From a virus, in the IMG/VR virus record IMGVR_UViG_3300034198_003517, positions 1-24,721 of that record: DNA of 24,721 nucleotides; one strand, written 5' to 3'. Below, in pieces: positions 1-7,598 of the stretch; position 1 is the stretch's first letter, and each line of letters starts with the position of its first letter. Position numbers and translations under genes: made by a program. The notes under the pieces were generated by a model, which saw only the letters and a program-made list of their open reading frames with translations, had not been told where the DNA came from and did no database searches.

Positions 1-226
1 CATAGTACCCGCCATTGAGATTACCAATCGTAGTAGTAGGTAGAGTAATTGACCCCGAAGTGTACATACTATTCATAGTACTGCTGTCTATGGTAATGGT
101 ATCGATGCCACTGCCACTATCTATAGAGAATGTGGAACCTGCGGCACCGTAACCACTTAGATCTATTGTATTAACTTCCTGAGCAATAACATCTACTTCA
201 GGACTGTCTAGATCCTTGTCGCTCAC
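1..226 (-). CDS. Partial unrecognised Ser/Thr/Gly-rich protein, 5' end only
   Basis: The reading frame starts with GTG at 226 and runs off the left edge of the window, leaving about 75 residues. The visible part begins VSDKDLDSPEVDVIAQEV and becomes rich in Ser, Thr, Gly and Asp (for example SIDSGSGIDTITIDSS). Such composition is common in beta-rich phage structural or fibre proteins, but no domain can be named. The GTG lies two bases after the stop of the histone-like gene, and an AAGG sits about 9 bases upstream, so the two genes are probably translated from one message. The product call is only compositional. Confidence 0.55.
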   Translation of the reverse strand, partial: MSDKDLDSPEVDVIAQEVNTIDLSGYGAAGSTFSIDSGSGIDTITIDSSTMNSMYTSGSITLPTTTIGNLNGGYY

Positions 227-228
227 GA

Positions 229-417
229 TTAAGCCTTGGCTTCTTTACGGGCGTTCTTTTCTGCTGTGATTTCGTTGCGACGAGCTTTGACACCCTTGGC
301 AACTTCTTGCAATGCCTTACGAGCACGAGTACCTGCGGCACCATTACCTGCTGTGAATTTTGCGTCCTCGGCCAAGAATGCTTCAAAGTCTGCTTTTAGT
401 TGTTCGGTTGTTGACAT
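229..417 (-). CDS. Small basic histone H1-like (Hc1-like) protein
   Basis: This 62-residue protein has an acidic N-terminal helix (MSTTEQLKADFEAFLAED), then a Gly/Ala turn (AGNGAAGTRARKAL) and a strongly basic C-terminal helix ending KARRNEITAEKNARKEAKA. The GxxAGxRARKAL segment resembles bacterial histone H1-like proteins of the Hc1 type, which bind nucleic acid through Lys/Arg-rich tails. The ATG at 417 has AAGGA about 8 bases upstream. A T4-late-like TATAAGTA lies further upstream, which would fit production late in infection. A role in DNA compaction or packaging is inferred from family resemblance only. It could also be a small RNA- or DNA-binding protein of another kind. Confidence 0.7.
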   Translation of the reverse strand: MSTTEQLKADFEAFLAEDAKFTAGNGAAGTRARKALQEVAKGVKARRNEITAEKNARKEAKA

Positions 418-444
418 AATTGTTTCCTTATAGTTATGTTCTAA

Positions 445-452
445 TACTTATA
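445..452 (-). promoter_or_regulatory. Candidate T4-late-type promoter, TATAAGTA
   Basis: On the minus strand the octamer TATAAGTA differs by one base from the T4 late promoter consensus TATAAATA. It lies about 28 bases upstream of the histone-like gene start and just downstream of the tRNA, where a late promoter could drive the genes leftwards. A single AT-rich octamer is weak evidence. Confidence 0.35.
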
Positions 453-480
453 AGCAACCCTGCTTACAAGTGTTTAAACC

Positions 481-590
481 TGGTGTGGTCGGTAGGTTTC
501 GAACCTACAAAGGCGTTGTCTAGGACTTTGCCCCGGCACCAGCTCTTCCTAGGAAAAAGCGGCAGGTCTGCCAATTCCACTCACGACCAC
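481..590 (-). tRNA. Class II tRNA with encoded CCA, best-fold anticodon CUA (possible amber suppressor)
   Basis: Read on the minus strand, the 7-bp acceptor stem GTGGTCG/CGACCAC closes the molecule, followed by discriminator A and an encoded CCA. The T arm is complete: GTAGG, loop TTCGAAA, CCTAC. The D-loop region GTGGAATTGGCAGAC matches the tRNA-Leu type. The best anticodon arm is CTTTT/AAGAG with loop TCCTAGG, which places CTA at positions 34-36, so it would read UAG codons. Oddities: position 33 is C rather than U, three to four bases separate the D and anticodon arms instead of one, and about 34 bases lie between the anticodon arm and the T arm. The total length of 110 is long even for a class II tRNA. 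That it is a tRNA is secure; the anticodon and amino acid are not. Confidence 0.8.
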
Positions 591-653
591 AAGTATAGTA
601 TATAACCTTGATTGCAAGAAAACAACCCCTAATACATTAAATATTGCACTATT

Positions 654-1385
654 ATGATAGACTTTACTCAAATTATAAAAGATGGAATTACTATCCGTAG
701 TTCTGGAACTAGTGGAGAACCAAAATCTTTTTACCAAAGCCCTTCCAAACTAAGAGCAGCAAATAAGGTAGCGAGAGAAGCCCAACACATTACCACAGCC
801 AGTAAAATCTATACCTGTTGCAAAACAACACACGCTGGCGGCCTTCTAGCACAAACTCTACCAGCTCTCGAAATTGGAGCAAAAGTTGACATAGTACAAT
901 TTAATGCCTACGACTTTGTTCGCAACATACGCAATTATACCCACAGTCATATAACACCCCTACACGCTCGAGCCATAATGTTAACCAAAGGTTTTCAAAC
1001 CTTAGACCTCACAGGCATTTGGATCACCTGTGGTGCAGATCCTGTGCAGTGGAATATCATAGAAGCATTCGTTGATCGTGGTGCAACATTCTTGGTCAAT
1101 TGGGGTATGAGTGAAGTTGGCCCTATTGCTATTAATACAAGATTTGACACTATGGAAAAGGTGCTAGCCTATAAAGCGATATGTCCTGGTGACGCAACTA
1201 TCTTAGGCGATGTCGGCTATTGTAACTTTAAAATTGATCAAGGAGAGTTATGTGTTGCCGGAGAGATTTGCGTATATGAAGATTGGTATGCAACCAAAGA
1301 TCGTGTAAGTATTAGAGACGGAATATTATTTTATCACGGAAGAACAAACAAAGAGGTGGATTTGTGGCAACCAAAGAAAGGTTAA
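654..1385 (+). CDS. Minimal ANL-superfamily adenylate-forming enzyme, N- and C-terminally short
   Basis: The 243-residue protein carries core motifs of acyl-CoA synthetase/NRPS-adenylation enzymes. The phosphate-binding A3 motif is RSSGTSGEPK at residues 15-24, the A5 motif is NWGMSEVG at about 149-156, and an A7/A8-like stretch runs from GELCVAGEI to DRVSIRDG and HGRTNKEV at about 197-235. Family members usually have about 450-600 residues. Here the protein starts almost at A3 and stops after the hinge, so the whole mobile C-terminal domain with its A10 lysine is absent. It may adenylate a carboxylate, work with a partner that supplies the C-terminal domain, or be non-catalytic. No good ribosome site precedes the ATG. 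It opens a plus-strand group with the next two genes. The family call is firm; substrate unknown. Confidence 0.8.
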   Translation: MIDFTQIIKDGITIRSSGTSGEPKSFYQSPSKLRAANKVAREAQHITTASKIYTCCKTTHAGGLLAQTLPALEIGAKVDIVQFNAYDFVRNIRNYTHSHITPLHARAIMLTKGFQTLDLTGIWITCGADPVQWNIIEAFVDRGATFLVNWGMSEVGPIAINTRFDTMEKVLAYKAICPGDATILGDVGYCNFKIDQGELCVAGEICVYEDWYATKDRVSIRDGILFYHGRTNKEVDLWQPKKG

Positions 1386-1939
1386 CAACAGTATTCTACG
1401 GCAAAGAGTATCGGAAAGATCTCGAAATTTTCTGCGAACGAGCAAGAGATCAAGGATACAAAAACAATGAAAGTCTAGAAGCTATGCGATTAGATTGGTG
1501 CATCAGCAATGGCGGCCAATTTTTTCTATCTTACCTAGGCGATAAAATTATCAGCGTTAGCGGATGTCATCCCTTGTACAATGTAGGCAATTATTTCCGT
1601 GCATTGTTTCGGGGCGCTACCTTACACGAATACCAAAACTATTACGGAGTACCTAGTAAGGCACATATGGGATCAATACCATTTTATGATCACTTGCCTT
1701 TACAAATCGCTTGGGCTAAGAAAGATGTAGTGGTTACAACTAATTGGGACAATCCCGACGGAATAGTATCAATGAGCGGAAGTCATAGGGTGTTTAAGTT
1801 ACTAGAAAGGCAAGGATTAGTGTCTTGTATAAAAGAAAAAGTAAATCTTTTTAATACAGATCAATCAGTGTGGAAAATTAATATAGATGCATATCTAACA
1901 GCTAGAGAAGGGTATAGGATTAGAAATGGATTATACTAA
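1364..1939 (+). CDS. GNAT-like acyltransferase-like protein (tentative)
   Basis: The gene starts at GTG 1364, chosen because GAGGTGG lies five bases upstream (1353-1359); this start overlaps the ligase gene by 22 bases. The 191-residue product has a GNAT-like layout. There is an early stretch FFLSYLGDKIISVSG that fits the central beta strands, then RALFRGATLHEYQ, then VVTTNWDNPDGIVSMSG, and a late helix FKLLERQGLV. I cannot see a clean acetyl-CoA pyrophosphate-binding loop, so the assignment is structural intuition. Placed directly after an adenylate-forming enzyme and before a sulfotransferase-like gene, it could transfer an activated acyl group. It may equally be a phage protein of unknown function. 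Confidence 0.45.
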   Translation: MATKERLTTVFYGKEYRKDLEIFCERARDQGYKNNESLEAMRLDWCISNGGQFFLSYLGDKIISVSGCHPLYNVGNYFRALFRGATLHEYQNYYGVPSKAHMGSIPFYDHLPLQIAWAKKDVVVTTNWDNPDGIVSMSGSHRVFKLLERQGLVSCIKEKVNLFNTDQSVWKINIDAYLTAREGYRIRNGLY

Positions 1940-2753
1940 AAGTGATCAACTAATATTTGTATTGGCCAGTCCAGCCGGTGGTGGCTACAGGTTGGGCAGA
2001 ATATTATGTTGTTTTAATAATGTTTTTTGGTATTCTTGCGTAAGAAATGGAATGTTTCCGTATAGTATTTTTAGAAAAAATCCCAATAAACCTAGACTAG
2101 CTGCCGCTAAGGTCAAAGGAAGAACTATTAGTAAATATCACTTTGACAGAAGAACACAGACGGGTATGATCCCGTTGTTAGGAGAACGTATTGAAAAGTT
2201 TTGGAAAGATAACCAGCTAGAAACTCTTTATAAAGAAAACTGGAACAATGAATTTAGGATAGCTGGCGGGCCTGAAATACTTAATATTGGAGCAAGTATA
2301 CTCTGGGTACTTCATGATATTCCGTCAAATTTAGAAAATAAATTTCCAAATGCTAAGATTATTAATCTATTAGATGATGACATTTATTCTGTTATTGATC
2401 GATACCTAACAACTACTGCTCTATTTCCTTTTAAAATAGAAAATACAAATTTAAAACCTCTAGAAGATAACCAAGTTAGTAAAGACTTGGCAGAGTTAGA
2501 AAAGTTAAATGCAAATCCTACCTATAGAGATTATTGGGCCTGGACAAATAAGGGTGTTCCTGTGTATGATAATCTTTTCAACGAAGATTACATAAAATAT
2601 GTATCATCAATCATAATAAGTCAGCAACAAGAATTGACAAAAGAAAATCCCAAGTACCTTACAGTAACTTGGGATACATTAAATATTGAATCTATTAAAC
2701 AGTTTATAGGTGCATCGTCTATAGACGAACACTATAAACAGCTTTTAGTGTAG
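1926..2753 (+). CDS. Divergent sulfotransferase-like P-loop protein
   Basis: The 275-residue protein opens with a beta strand and glycine loop, LIFVLASPAGGGYRLGRIL (residues 9-27), resembling the 5'-phosphosulfate-binding loop of sulfotransferases. A later FPNAKIINLLDDD fits the strand that carries the 3'-phosphate site, and LTVTWDTL near the C-terminus fits the last core strand. It lacks the KSHWF and RPDD-type motifs of the three clearer paralogues in this window, so its activity is doubtful. It overlaps the preceding gene by 14 bases. It ends with TAG, the only TAG stop among the complete genes here, and the next in-frame codons are TGC and TAA. Its 3' end overlaps the convergent minus-strand gene by 9 bases. 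Confidence 0.5.
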   Translation: MDYTKSDQLIFVLASPAGGGYRLGRILCCFNNVFWYSCVRNGMFPYSIFRKNPNKPRLAAAKVKGRTISKYHFDRRTQTGMIPLLGERIEKFWKDNQLETLYKENWNNEFRIAGGPEILNIGASILWVLHDIPSNLENKFPNAKIINLLDDDIYSVIDRYLTTTALFPFKIENTNLKPLEDNQVSKDLAELEKLNANPTYRDYWAWTNKGVPVYDNLFNEDYIKYVSSIIISQQQELTKENPKYLTVTWDTLNIESIKQFIGASSIDEHYKQLLV

Positions 2754-3335
2754 TGCTAATTGTCTAGGTACTGTATCGGCGGAAAGTTCACCAACATAAG
2801 GAGTAATAGTAATTGTTTCGTTGGTCATATTAAGAGTGGTGGCTAGAGCTTCATCGCTGAATGTAAACATATCATTAGCATCTACATTATACCAAGTGGC
2901 TCCTACTCCTGCTGCGGTGCTGTTAACCAAAGCAATTTGCTCTGTTAACAGTTCTCTAAAAGCTGATTCGTTGTATTCAATGTGATGTTCTAAAAGACGT
3001 AGTCCTGCTTCGATACTTTTAGCTTCATCTTCTTTTCTAACAAAAATGATTCTAGATTCTGCGGCCCAGTTTGTCCTAATAGCCATTGCGTGTCTTGTTA
3101 TTTCAGTTCCTGAAATAATAACCTCAGTAGGCACTGTTCTAGCGTTATTAATAAAATCTTGCACACGCTGAATAACTTCTTCGGCAGTTAAGTTACTGTC
3201 AATTAAAATTTTATCGGGTCTGCCCAAAACCATACGGGCTGCACGATAACCTCTACGAAATGTTTCCATTCGTAATTCAGTGCAAACTTCAGTAATACCT
3301 GTTCCGATTGTTCCTGCAACTATGTATATTCTCAT
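2745..3335 (-). CDS. P-loop-like protein with degenerate Walker A
   Basis: The N-terminus MRIYIVAGTIGTGITEV looks like a kinase or sulfotransferase P-loop (GxxGxG) but has no lysine where Walker A needs one. A strand VPTEVIISGTEI and a later SRIIFVRKEDE fit an alpha/beta NTPase core, and the C-terminus is beta-rich (NETITITPYVG). I chose ATG 3335 over a TTG 24 bases upstream because the P-loop strand starts right there, though no strong ribosome site is visible. It is the last gene of the long minus-strand unit and follows a sulfotransferase-like gene. The 5619-6170 protein has a similar glycine loop and may be a relative. Function unknown; loss of the lysine argues against normal ATP hydrolysis. 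Confidence 0.6.
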   Translation of the reverse strand: MRIYIVAGTIGTGITEVCTELRMETFRRGYRAARMVLGRPDKILIDSNLTAEEVIQRVQDFINNARTVPTEVIISGTEITRHAMAIRTNWAAESRIIFVRKEDEAKSIEAGLRLLEHHIEYNESAFRELLTEQIALVNSTAAGVGATWYNVDANDMFTFSDEALATTLNMTNETITITPYVGELSADTVPRQLALH

Positions 3336-3362
3336 TTTTGTGTCCAGACTTATATACAATAT

Positions 3363-4040
3363 TTATTCAATTTTTGTATAACATACTTTAATATTATCTT
3401 GAATATTTGGTTCAGCTTTGAACAGTTTAGGAACAGCTTCTGGAAATCTTTCCATTACCCAATTAGTGCTATAATTATTCCATTCGAAATTCTTTCTTTC
3501 AGCAAAGTCTGCAATTTTGTTAGTTTCTTCTTGAATCTTTTCCCACATACGTTCTTCGTTTACATACCACTTGTATATAGGATAGTAAATGTCAAAGCCG
3601 CCCATATGGAACCACCAGTCCTTTGCAGCCTGTGGTTCACGCCATACTAGCAATAGATCGTGCCCTTTACAGTTTTCCCAGATCCAGTCTAAATTGTAGG
3701 CAAACCAGTGACTTTTGATTTGCTTAAGGGGCTGTGTATTGTCGCTGAACGGCTTCAAACATTCTTGTTCAAATGCTTCCCTAGTATAATGATTCAAATT
3801 ATCAAAGTTATGCCCAAACTCGTGATACGGCCCGAAGTAAGCACCGTTATGAGTATACGCTCTCCAAGAGTCATCTGTCACAGTATAATCCTTAGTATGC
3901 TCAATAGGCATACGATACATCCTATCAGGGCTCTGGTCTGTCATATCGTAGCCTGTTAGTTGTAAACGCATACGCTGACAAATCATACTCCAGGCTGATC
4001 CCGGAGCTCCTGTGCATAAAATTAGTTTAGGTTCATTCAT
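3363..4040 (-). CDS. Sulfotransferase-like protein, copy 1
   Basis: The 225-residue product begins MNEPKLILCTGAPGSAWSM, a glycine loop like the 5'-phosphosulfate-binding loop of PAPS-dependent sulfotransferases. It continues with GAYFGPYHEFG, KSHWFAYNLD (109-118) and LLLVWREPQAAKDWW (129-143), the last resembling the RxPxxxxxS 3'-phosphate region. The 7595-8464 and 14792-15484 proteins share all these blocks, so the three are paralogues. In this copy the loop lysine (GSKWSG in the others) is alanine, which may affect activity. ATG 4040 was chosen over an upstream in-frame start because it lies one base after the oxygenase stop and directly precedes the first core strand. The likely role is sulfonate transfer to a hydroxyl; the acceptor is unknown. 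Confidence 0.7.
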   Translation of the reverse strand: MNEPKLILCTGAPGSAWSMICQRMRLQLTGYDMTDQSPDRMYRMPIEHTKDYTVTDDSWRAYTHNGAYFGPYHEFGHNFDNLNHYTREAFEQECLKPFSDNTQPLKQIKSHWFAYNLDWIWENCKGHDLLLVWREPQAAKDWWFHMGGFDIYYPIYKWYVNEERMWEKIQEETNKIADFAERKNFEWNNYSTNWVMERFPEAVPKLFKAEPNIQDNIKVCYTKIE

Positions 4041-4041
4041 A

Positions 4042-5019
4042 TTAGGCAGTGTATACAAAAGTTTCAGTCCCATCTTCGTGTTGTTGATAGGCATCAAATC
4101 CAGGCTTTCCATCTTTGCGTGGACGATATCGCATCATATGATTGCCTAGATTGTAAAAGTTCCAAGTTTTTTCTGTTAAGTATCCGGTCAGGTGTACACT
4201 ATATCTAGATTTATTTGATAGATTACAAGTTGCGTGTGGCATATCGTTGTGATTCCAGGTAATACACTCACCGGCACGCCAATGACTCCAAGTAGTATTA
4301 CCCACACTCCATATATGCCCAGGCCGCCAATCTTCCATAAAAATCACAAATCGTTTTAATTTTTCAGGTTTCCAGGCCAACTCTTGATCCTTGTCACGGA
4401 TAACGGCGCTATAAATGTCGTGATGCATCATTAAAATCTGCCCAGGTCGTTGAATATGAAAGCTGTCATAGCCATAATCTCTTTGAGCACCTTCTTGAGC
4501 CTTATCAAAATCTAATCCTAAAAATTCACCTATGCGTTGACAGCCAGCACCAGGTTTAGCACTGTCAAACATTATTAGATCTTCTAGTTTGAGACCCAAC
4601 TTCTCAGCATCGTTGACCATGCTATGCGGATAATGTGTACTAGTCTTTTCCATATGTTCCGGCGTACCAGTTCGTTGTATCAAATTGATAGGACCAAAAT
4701 TATTAGATTCTGCAAATTCTATTTCAGCTTGCCAATCGATACCTTCAAAAATACCCAGACGATCAATAACACAGTCAATGGGATCGGGACCAAATCTAGT
4801 TTCGTCGTAGTTGCTGTAGGTCTTACCGTGTAACCAACGGCTGGGTTTGCCAGTGTCGGGATCAAACCAATCACGAGGATGCCTAAAGTTAGGTTTAGGG
4901 CCTTCTCCTCGTTTATAGGCAAGATACTGTTGATCCCAAATGTGTTGACGCTCTTGTAGAGCTTTTTGTTTTACAACCCATTGCTCATGAGGTATTTTTC
5001 TAATTAACTGTTTGCTCAT
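4042..5019 (-). CDS. 2-oxoglutarate/Fe(II)-dependent oxygenase, long form
   Basis: The C-terminal half of this 325-residue protein is a double-stranded beta-helix oxygenase. The iron ligands appear to be H199 and D201 (MMHHDIY) and H262 (MPHATCN), and R272 (KSRYSVHLTGY) is the expected 2-oxoglutarate-binding arginine. The intervening FVIFMEDWRPGHIWSVGN and WRAGECITWNH recur in the other three related oxygenases here. About 180 extra N-terminal residues, with an opening segment rich in Arg, Lys and Trp, set it apart and may recognise substrate. The start lies one base after the stop of the upstream methyltransferase, with AGAGAG as a modest ribosome site. The family hydroxylates or otherwise oxidises unactivated C-H bonds; the substrate cannot be read from sequence. 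Confidence 0.85.
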   Translation of the reverse strand: MSKQLIRKIPHEQWVVKQKALQERQHIWDQQYLAYKRGEGPKPNFRHPRDWFDPDTGKPSRWLHGKTYSNYDETRFGPDPIDCVIDRLGIFEGIDWQAEIEFAESNNFGPINLIQRTGTPEHMEKTSTHYPHSMVNDAEKLGLKLEDLIMFDSAKPGAGCQRIGEFLGLDFDKAQEGAQRDYGYDSFHIQRPGQILMMHHDIYSAVIRDKDQELAWKPEKLKRFVIFMEDWRPGHIWSVGNTTWSHWRAGECITWNHNDMPHATCNLSNKSRYSVHLTGYLTEKTWNFYNLGNHMMRYRPRKDGKPGFDAYQQHEDGTETFVYTA

Positions 5020-5020
5020 A

Positions 5021-5626
5021 TCATCTCTCTAATTTTGCACAACTAATAGGATCGATAGAATATTTCTTTAGTTCCCCAGGTTTCTGCCACCACCAAACCA
5101 ATCTGCTACTCTTAGGAGCTTTGTCAACAAAAGGTCCTTTGATCATAGTTAGGTTGTTAGAGTCTCCAAATTCTTGAATGTCTCTATCATTCCATACATA
5201 GTGTACATCACTGTAAGGTATTTCTTCTTCTTTAAATTCGTATAGTGTTCGCATCACAATGTATCCACCGGGTTTAAGCCAAGTAACTACTTTATCTAGA
5301 TTTTCTTTGACAAATTCTCTACTGCCGAATTGTATACTACCCAGCACCAATAACACGTCTGCACTTTCAGGTCTGAAATTAATGCTTAATATATCAGCCT
5401 GGATGTCGATCATCGGGAACGGTTGCGGATCGAACCCTATTAGATTTTTAATATGTCCTTTGAAACGATTGTGACCGCAACCTACATCGATTACTAGATC
5501 GGGATCTAGTGCATTAATTTCATCAATTAAATTCATACCGCTATGTATATAATGCTGAAAGGCCATATAACCATCCCATCTTTTAGGATTAAATTTAGCA
5601 TTTAATCTTAGTTGTTGATTATCCAT
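5021..5626 (-). CDS. Class I SAM-dependent methyltransferase, copy 1
   Basis: This 201-residue protein has motif I LVIDVGCGHN at about 44-53, an acidic post-I region IGFDPQPF, a motif II-like DVLLVLGSIQFG at about 90-101 and motif III WLKPGGYIVMRT. The sequence around motif I (DxGCGxNxFKGxIKNLxGxD) is nearly shared with the proteins at 6167 and 14070, so the three form one family. The start has AGGAAG 6-8 bases upstream and overlaps the preceding gene by 8 bases. It sits directly before the long oxygenase, so hydroxylation and methylation may act on the same substrate. O- or N-methylation of a small molecule or glycan is plausible; nothing indicates DNA or rRNA specificity. Confidence 0.82.
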   Translation of the reverse strand: MDNQQLRLNAKFNPKRWDGYMAFQHYIHSGMNLIDEINALDPDLVIDVGCGHNRFKGHIKNLIGFDPQPFPMIDIQADILSINFRPESADVLLVLGSIQFGSREFVKENLDKVVTWLKPGGYIVMRTLYEFKEEEIPYSDVHYVWNDRDIQEFGDSNNLTMIKGPFVDKAPKSSRLVWWWQKPGELKKYSIDPISCAKLER

Positions 5627-6170
5627 ACATTCTTCCTACGGAAATTTTAATGGAAGCAGGTTTAGGATCGTCATTAACTGGCAATACTGTAAAGTTTTCG
5701 TCAAATATGTTTTCGTCTGCTATAATATTGATCCAGTTAGCTTGTACACGATCTGCAATTCTATGTACAGACTCGTCAACTATTTCGACCTTTTCCTTAA
5801 ACGCATCGGGTCCACCTTGTCGCTCAATCATGTCTGCAGGGTTGCCGCTGAGCCCTATCTTCTTAAGGGCTTCTCTATCATATCGACTTACACAGATAAA
5901 CACACTATCAGTATACTCTTCGTAAATTTCTCTAAAAAATTTACAGATCCACCAACCGGAATGTATTTCATATTCTTCTAGTTGGCCTTCCTTATAATTA
6001 GTGTCGATTACGGATTTCAGTTCTTGCCATGTTACATCAGTACTAAACTTTACTCGCTTATAAACAGGATCCTGTTCAAAGACTTTTTTAAAGTCGTCTC
6101 GCATATAAAGCTCTTCAGCAATGCGTAGTATACCACTACCCGGAGCGCCGAACACAAATACTTTGGTCAT
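5619..6170 (-). CDS. P-loop-like protein related to the sulfotransferase-like group
   Basis: Starting at ATG 6170, preceded by a strong GGAGGTCT ribosome site and overlapping the upstream methyltransferase stop as ATGA, the protein has 183 residues. It opens MTKVFVFGAPGSGILRIAEE, a loop like the GAPGSKWSG loop of the neighbouring sulfotransferase-like proteins but with Ile at the lysine position. The stretch HSGWWICKFF followed by SVFICVSRYDREALKKIG parallels the KSHWF and RPDD blocks of that group. The C-terminal ADENIFDENFTVLPVND resembles the beta-rich tail of the 2745-3335 protein. It may be a small, degenerate sulfotransferase or nucleotide-kinase relative. It lies between two methyltransferases in the same unit. 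Confidence 0.6.
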   Translation of the reverse strand: MTKVFVFGAPGSGILRIAEELYMRDDFKKVFEQDPVYKRVKFSTDVTWQELKSVIDTNYKEGQLEEYEIHSGWWICKFFREIYEEYTDSVFICVSRYDREALKKIGLSGNPADMIERQGGPDAFKEKVEIVDESVHRIADRVQANWINIIADENIFDENFTVLPVNDDPKPASIKISVGRMYG

Positions 6171-6817
6171 AGAGACCTCCATTTCCAAAATAAGCGAATG
6201 TTAGATCGTCGCTGCCCTACAAAATTTGAATCCATTCTATCCCTAATTCTAGCACTGCCCTGTGCTAAGGTTACTTCGCCTACAATTTCAAAATCTAGTT
6301 CTTTGGCCCACGACTCAACAAGTTCCTTGCTCCAATCGTAGTAGCGTAGATCGCCTTTGTGATCCTTGTCGTGATCGTTTTGATTGGCTCTGAAGTAGGC
6401 AACGCCGCCCGGCTTGAGCAAGCGTTTGACTTCTTTGAGTTGTTGCCCTATTAGATCTTCCTCGCCAAAGTTGATACTGCCTAATGCTAGTATAACATCA
6501 ACTGTGTGATCTGCAAAGTGTTCTTTCAAATCTGTGATGTCTTTGGTAATATCTTCTCGGCATCCTACAACATCGACACCTACTAGATTGTTAATCAAGC
6601 CCTTGTATTGATTTAGTCCACAGCCAAGATCAACTACAAGACTAGGATTTAGACTGTTTATTTCCTCTACCATAGTCTTGCCGTTGATAGGATACTTCTC
6701 AACTATTTTGGTTAGAAATACCTGTTTAGCATCGTCATCTCTAACTTCATAATTTTTACGAAGCTGAGATACAAATGCTTGTTTAACTGTTTCTACAATA
6801 TTAGAGTTCATCAACAT
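6167..6817 (-). CDS. Class I SAM-dependent methyltransferase, copy 2
   Basis: The 216-residue protein shows motif I LVVDLGCGLNQYKG (60-73), post-I GVDVVG, motif II DVILALGSINFGEED (107-121) and motif III RLLKPGGVAYFRAN (132-145). It is closest to the plus-strand methyltransferase at 14070, sharing GSxNF and YFRAN. Two starts are possible, ATG 6817 and ATG 6811, both inside the end of the preceding oxygenase gene; neither has a clear ribosome site, and translation is probably coupled. The substrate is unknown. The gene ends in an ATGA overlap with the next P-loop-like gene. Confidence 0.82.
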   Translation of the reverse strand: MLMNSNIVETVKQAFVSQLRKNYEVRDDDAKQVFLTKIVEKYPINGKTMVEEINSLNPSLVVDLGCGLNQYKGLINNLVGVDVVGCREDITKDITDLKEHFADHTVDVILALGSINFGEEDLIGQQLKEVKRLLKPGGVAYFRANQNDHDKDHKGDLRYYDWSKELVESWAKELDFEIVGEVTLAQGSARIRDRMDSNFVGQRRSNIRLFWKWRSL

Positions 6818-7598
6818 TAAAATTCTTTGGAAAGTTTTTAAGAACTTCTAGAGTTCTATCAGTAATCGCTCCTGTGATATTTAATGTTGGACGAGGTTCA
6901 TGGCCGAAGTTTGCGGTTCCGTGTGGAATGTCTCTCCACGGCCACGTAAAGCAGTCACCCTTACGCCAACGCAATAGCTTGTTGCCCTGCTGCCAAATAT
7001 GTCCTGGTTTTTGATCATTTAGGAACACAATCATGCGGATCATCTTACGCTGATCGTAGTCGCAGTCGGCAAAGCGTTCGTAGTTGCCACGCTGGCCTTT
7101 CAGCAATGCCCCAAAGTTATCCAAGTGATAATAGAACATCTGACCGGGATATTGTATATCAACTCTAGACACCGTTGGGATTTCTAAATGAAATAAGTCT
7201 ACAATCTTTTTAAGTTTACCTACTAACTCTACTTTAGCACGATTGAAAACAATATAAGGGTTATCGCCTTCCGTAACATAACCCCAACGATCAAAGTCGT
7301 TCTTCTCCATCTCGTTGTTGTTTTGTAGCCTTGGCTTGCCACGGAGATCAAATGAAAACGGTTTGGCCTGCTCTGTCATATGCTTTACATCATCGGCCCA
7401 ATCTCCTTCAAATCGTGTTAGCGGAATATACAAAGGGTTTATACAAGTGCCAGTTCGCTGATCATCTACAGTCATATCGAAGTGATAGTTGCTGGTTGCC
7501 TTGCACCACTCGTATAAACTATCGTAACCTTGACTGCTCACTGGCGGCTTGGTCACAATGTTCATGTATTCTTCGTAGAAGTTGTTGTCAAAGTTCAT
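6801..7598 (-). CDS. 2-oxoglutarate/Fe(II)-dependent oxygenase
   Basis: The 265-residue protein has the iron triad H158-x-D160 (FYYHLDN) and H226 (DIPHGTAN), with R236 (HEPRPTLNITG) as the likely 2-oxoglutarate anchor. The core block RMIVFLNDQKPGHIW plus WRKGDCFTW matches the other three. The N-terminal SNYHFDMTVDD and TRFEGDWADD are a degenerate form of the YHFD...DPRWD...GDW segment seen in the two tandem copies upstream. Its ATG overlaps the stop of the sulfotransferase-like gene as ATGA, so the pair is translationally coupled. This is the second place in the window where these two enzyme types are adjacent. Hydroxylation of an unknown substrate is expected. Confidence 0.85.
   Translation of the reverse strand: MNFDNNFYEEYMNIVTKPPVSSQGYDSLYEWCKATSNYHFDMTVDDQRTGTCINPLYIPLTRFEGDWADDVKHMTEQAKPFSFDLRGKPRLQNNNEMEKNDFDRWGYVTEGDNPYIVFNRAKVELVGKLKKIVDLFHLEIPTVSRVDIQYPGQMFYYHLDNFGALLKGQRGNYERFADCDYDQRKMIRMIVFLNDQKPGHIWQQGNKLLRWRKGDCFTWPWRDIPHGTANFGHEPRPTLNITGAITDRTLEVLKNFPKNFNVDEL

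Noticed and set aside
511-560. Intron inside the tRNA to explain its length of 110 bases
   Set aside because: The extra bases are far too few for a group I intron and removal of no segment gave a clearly better cloverleaf; a long variable arm is simpler.
1926-2759. TAG reassigned to an amino acid throughout this genome
   Set aside because: No gene here needs an internal TAG to stay open, and the one TAG stop is directly backed by TAA; only avoidance or tolerance of TAG is supported.
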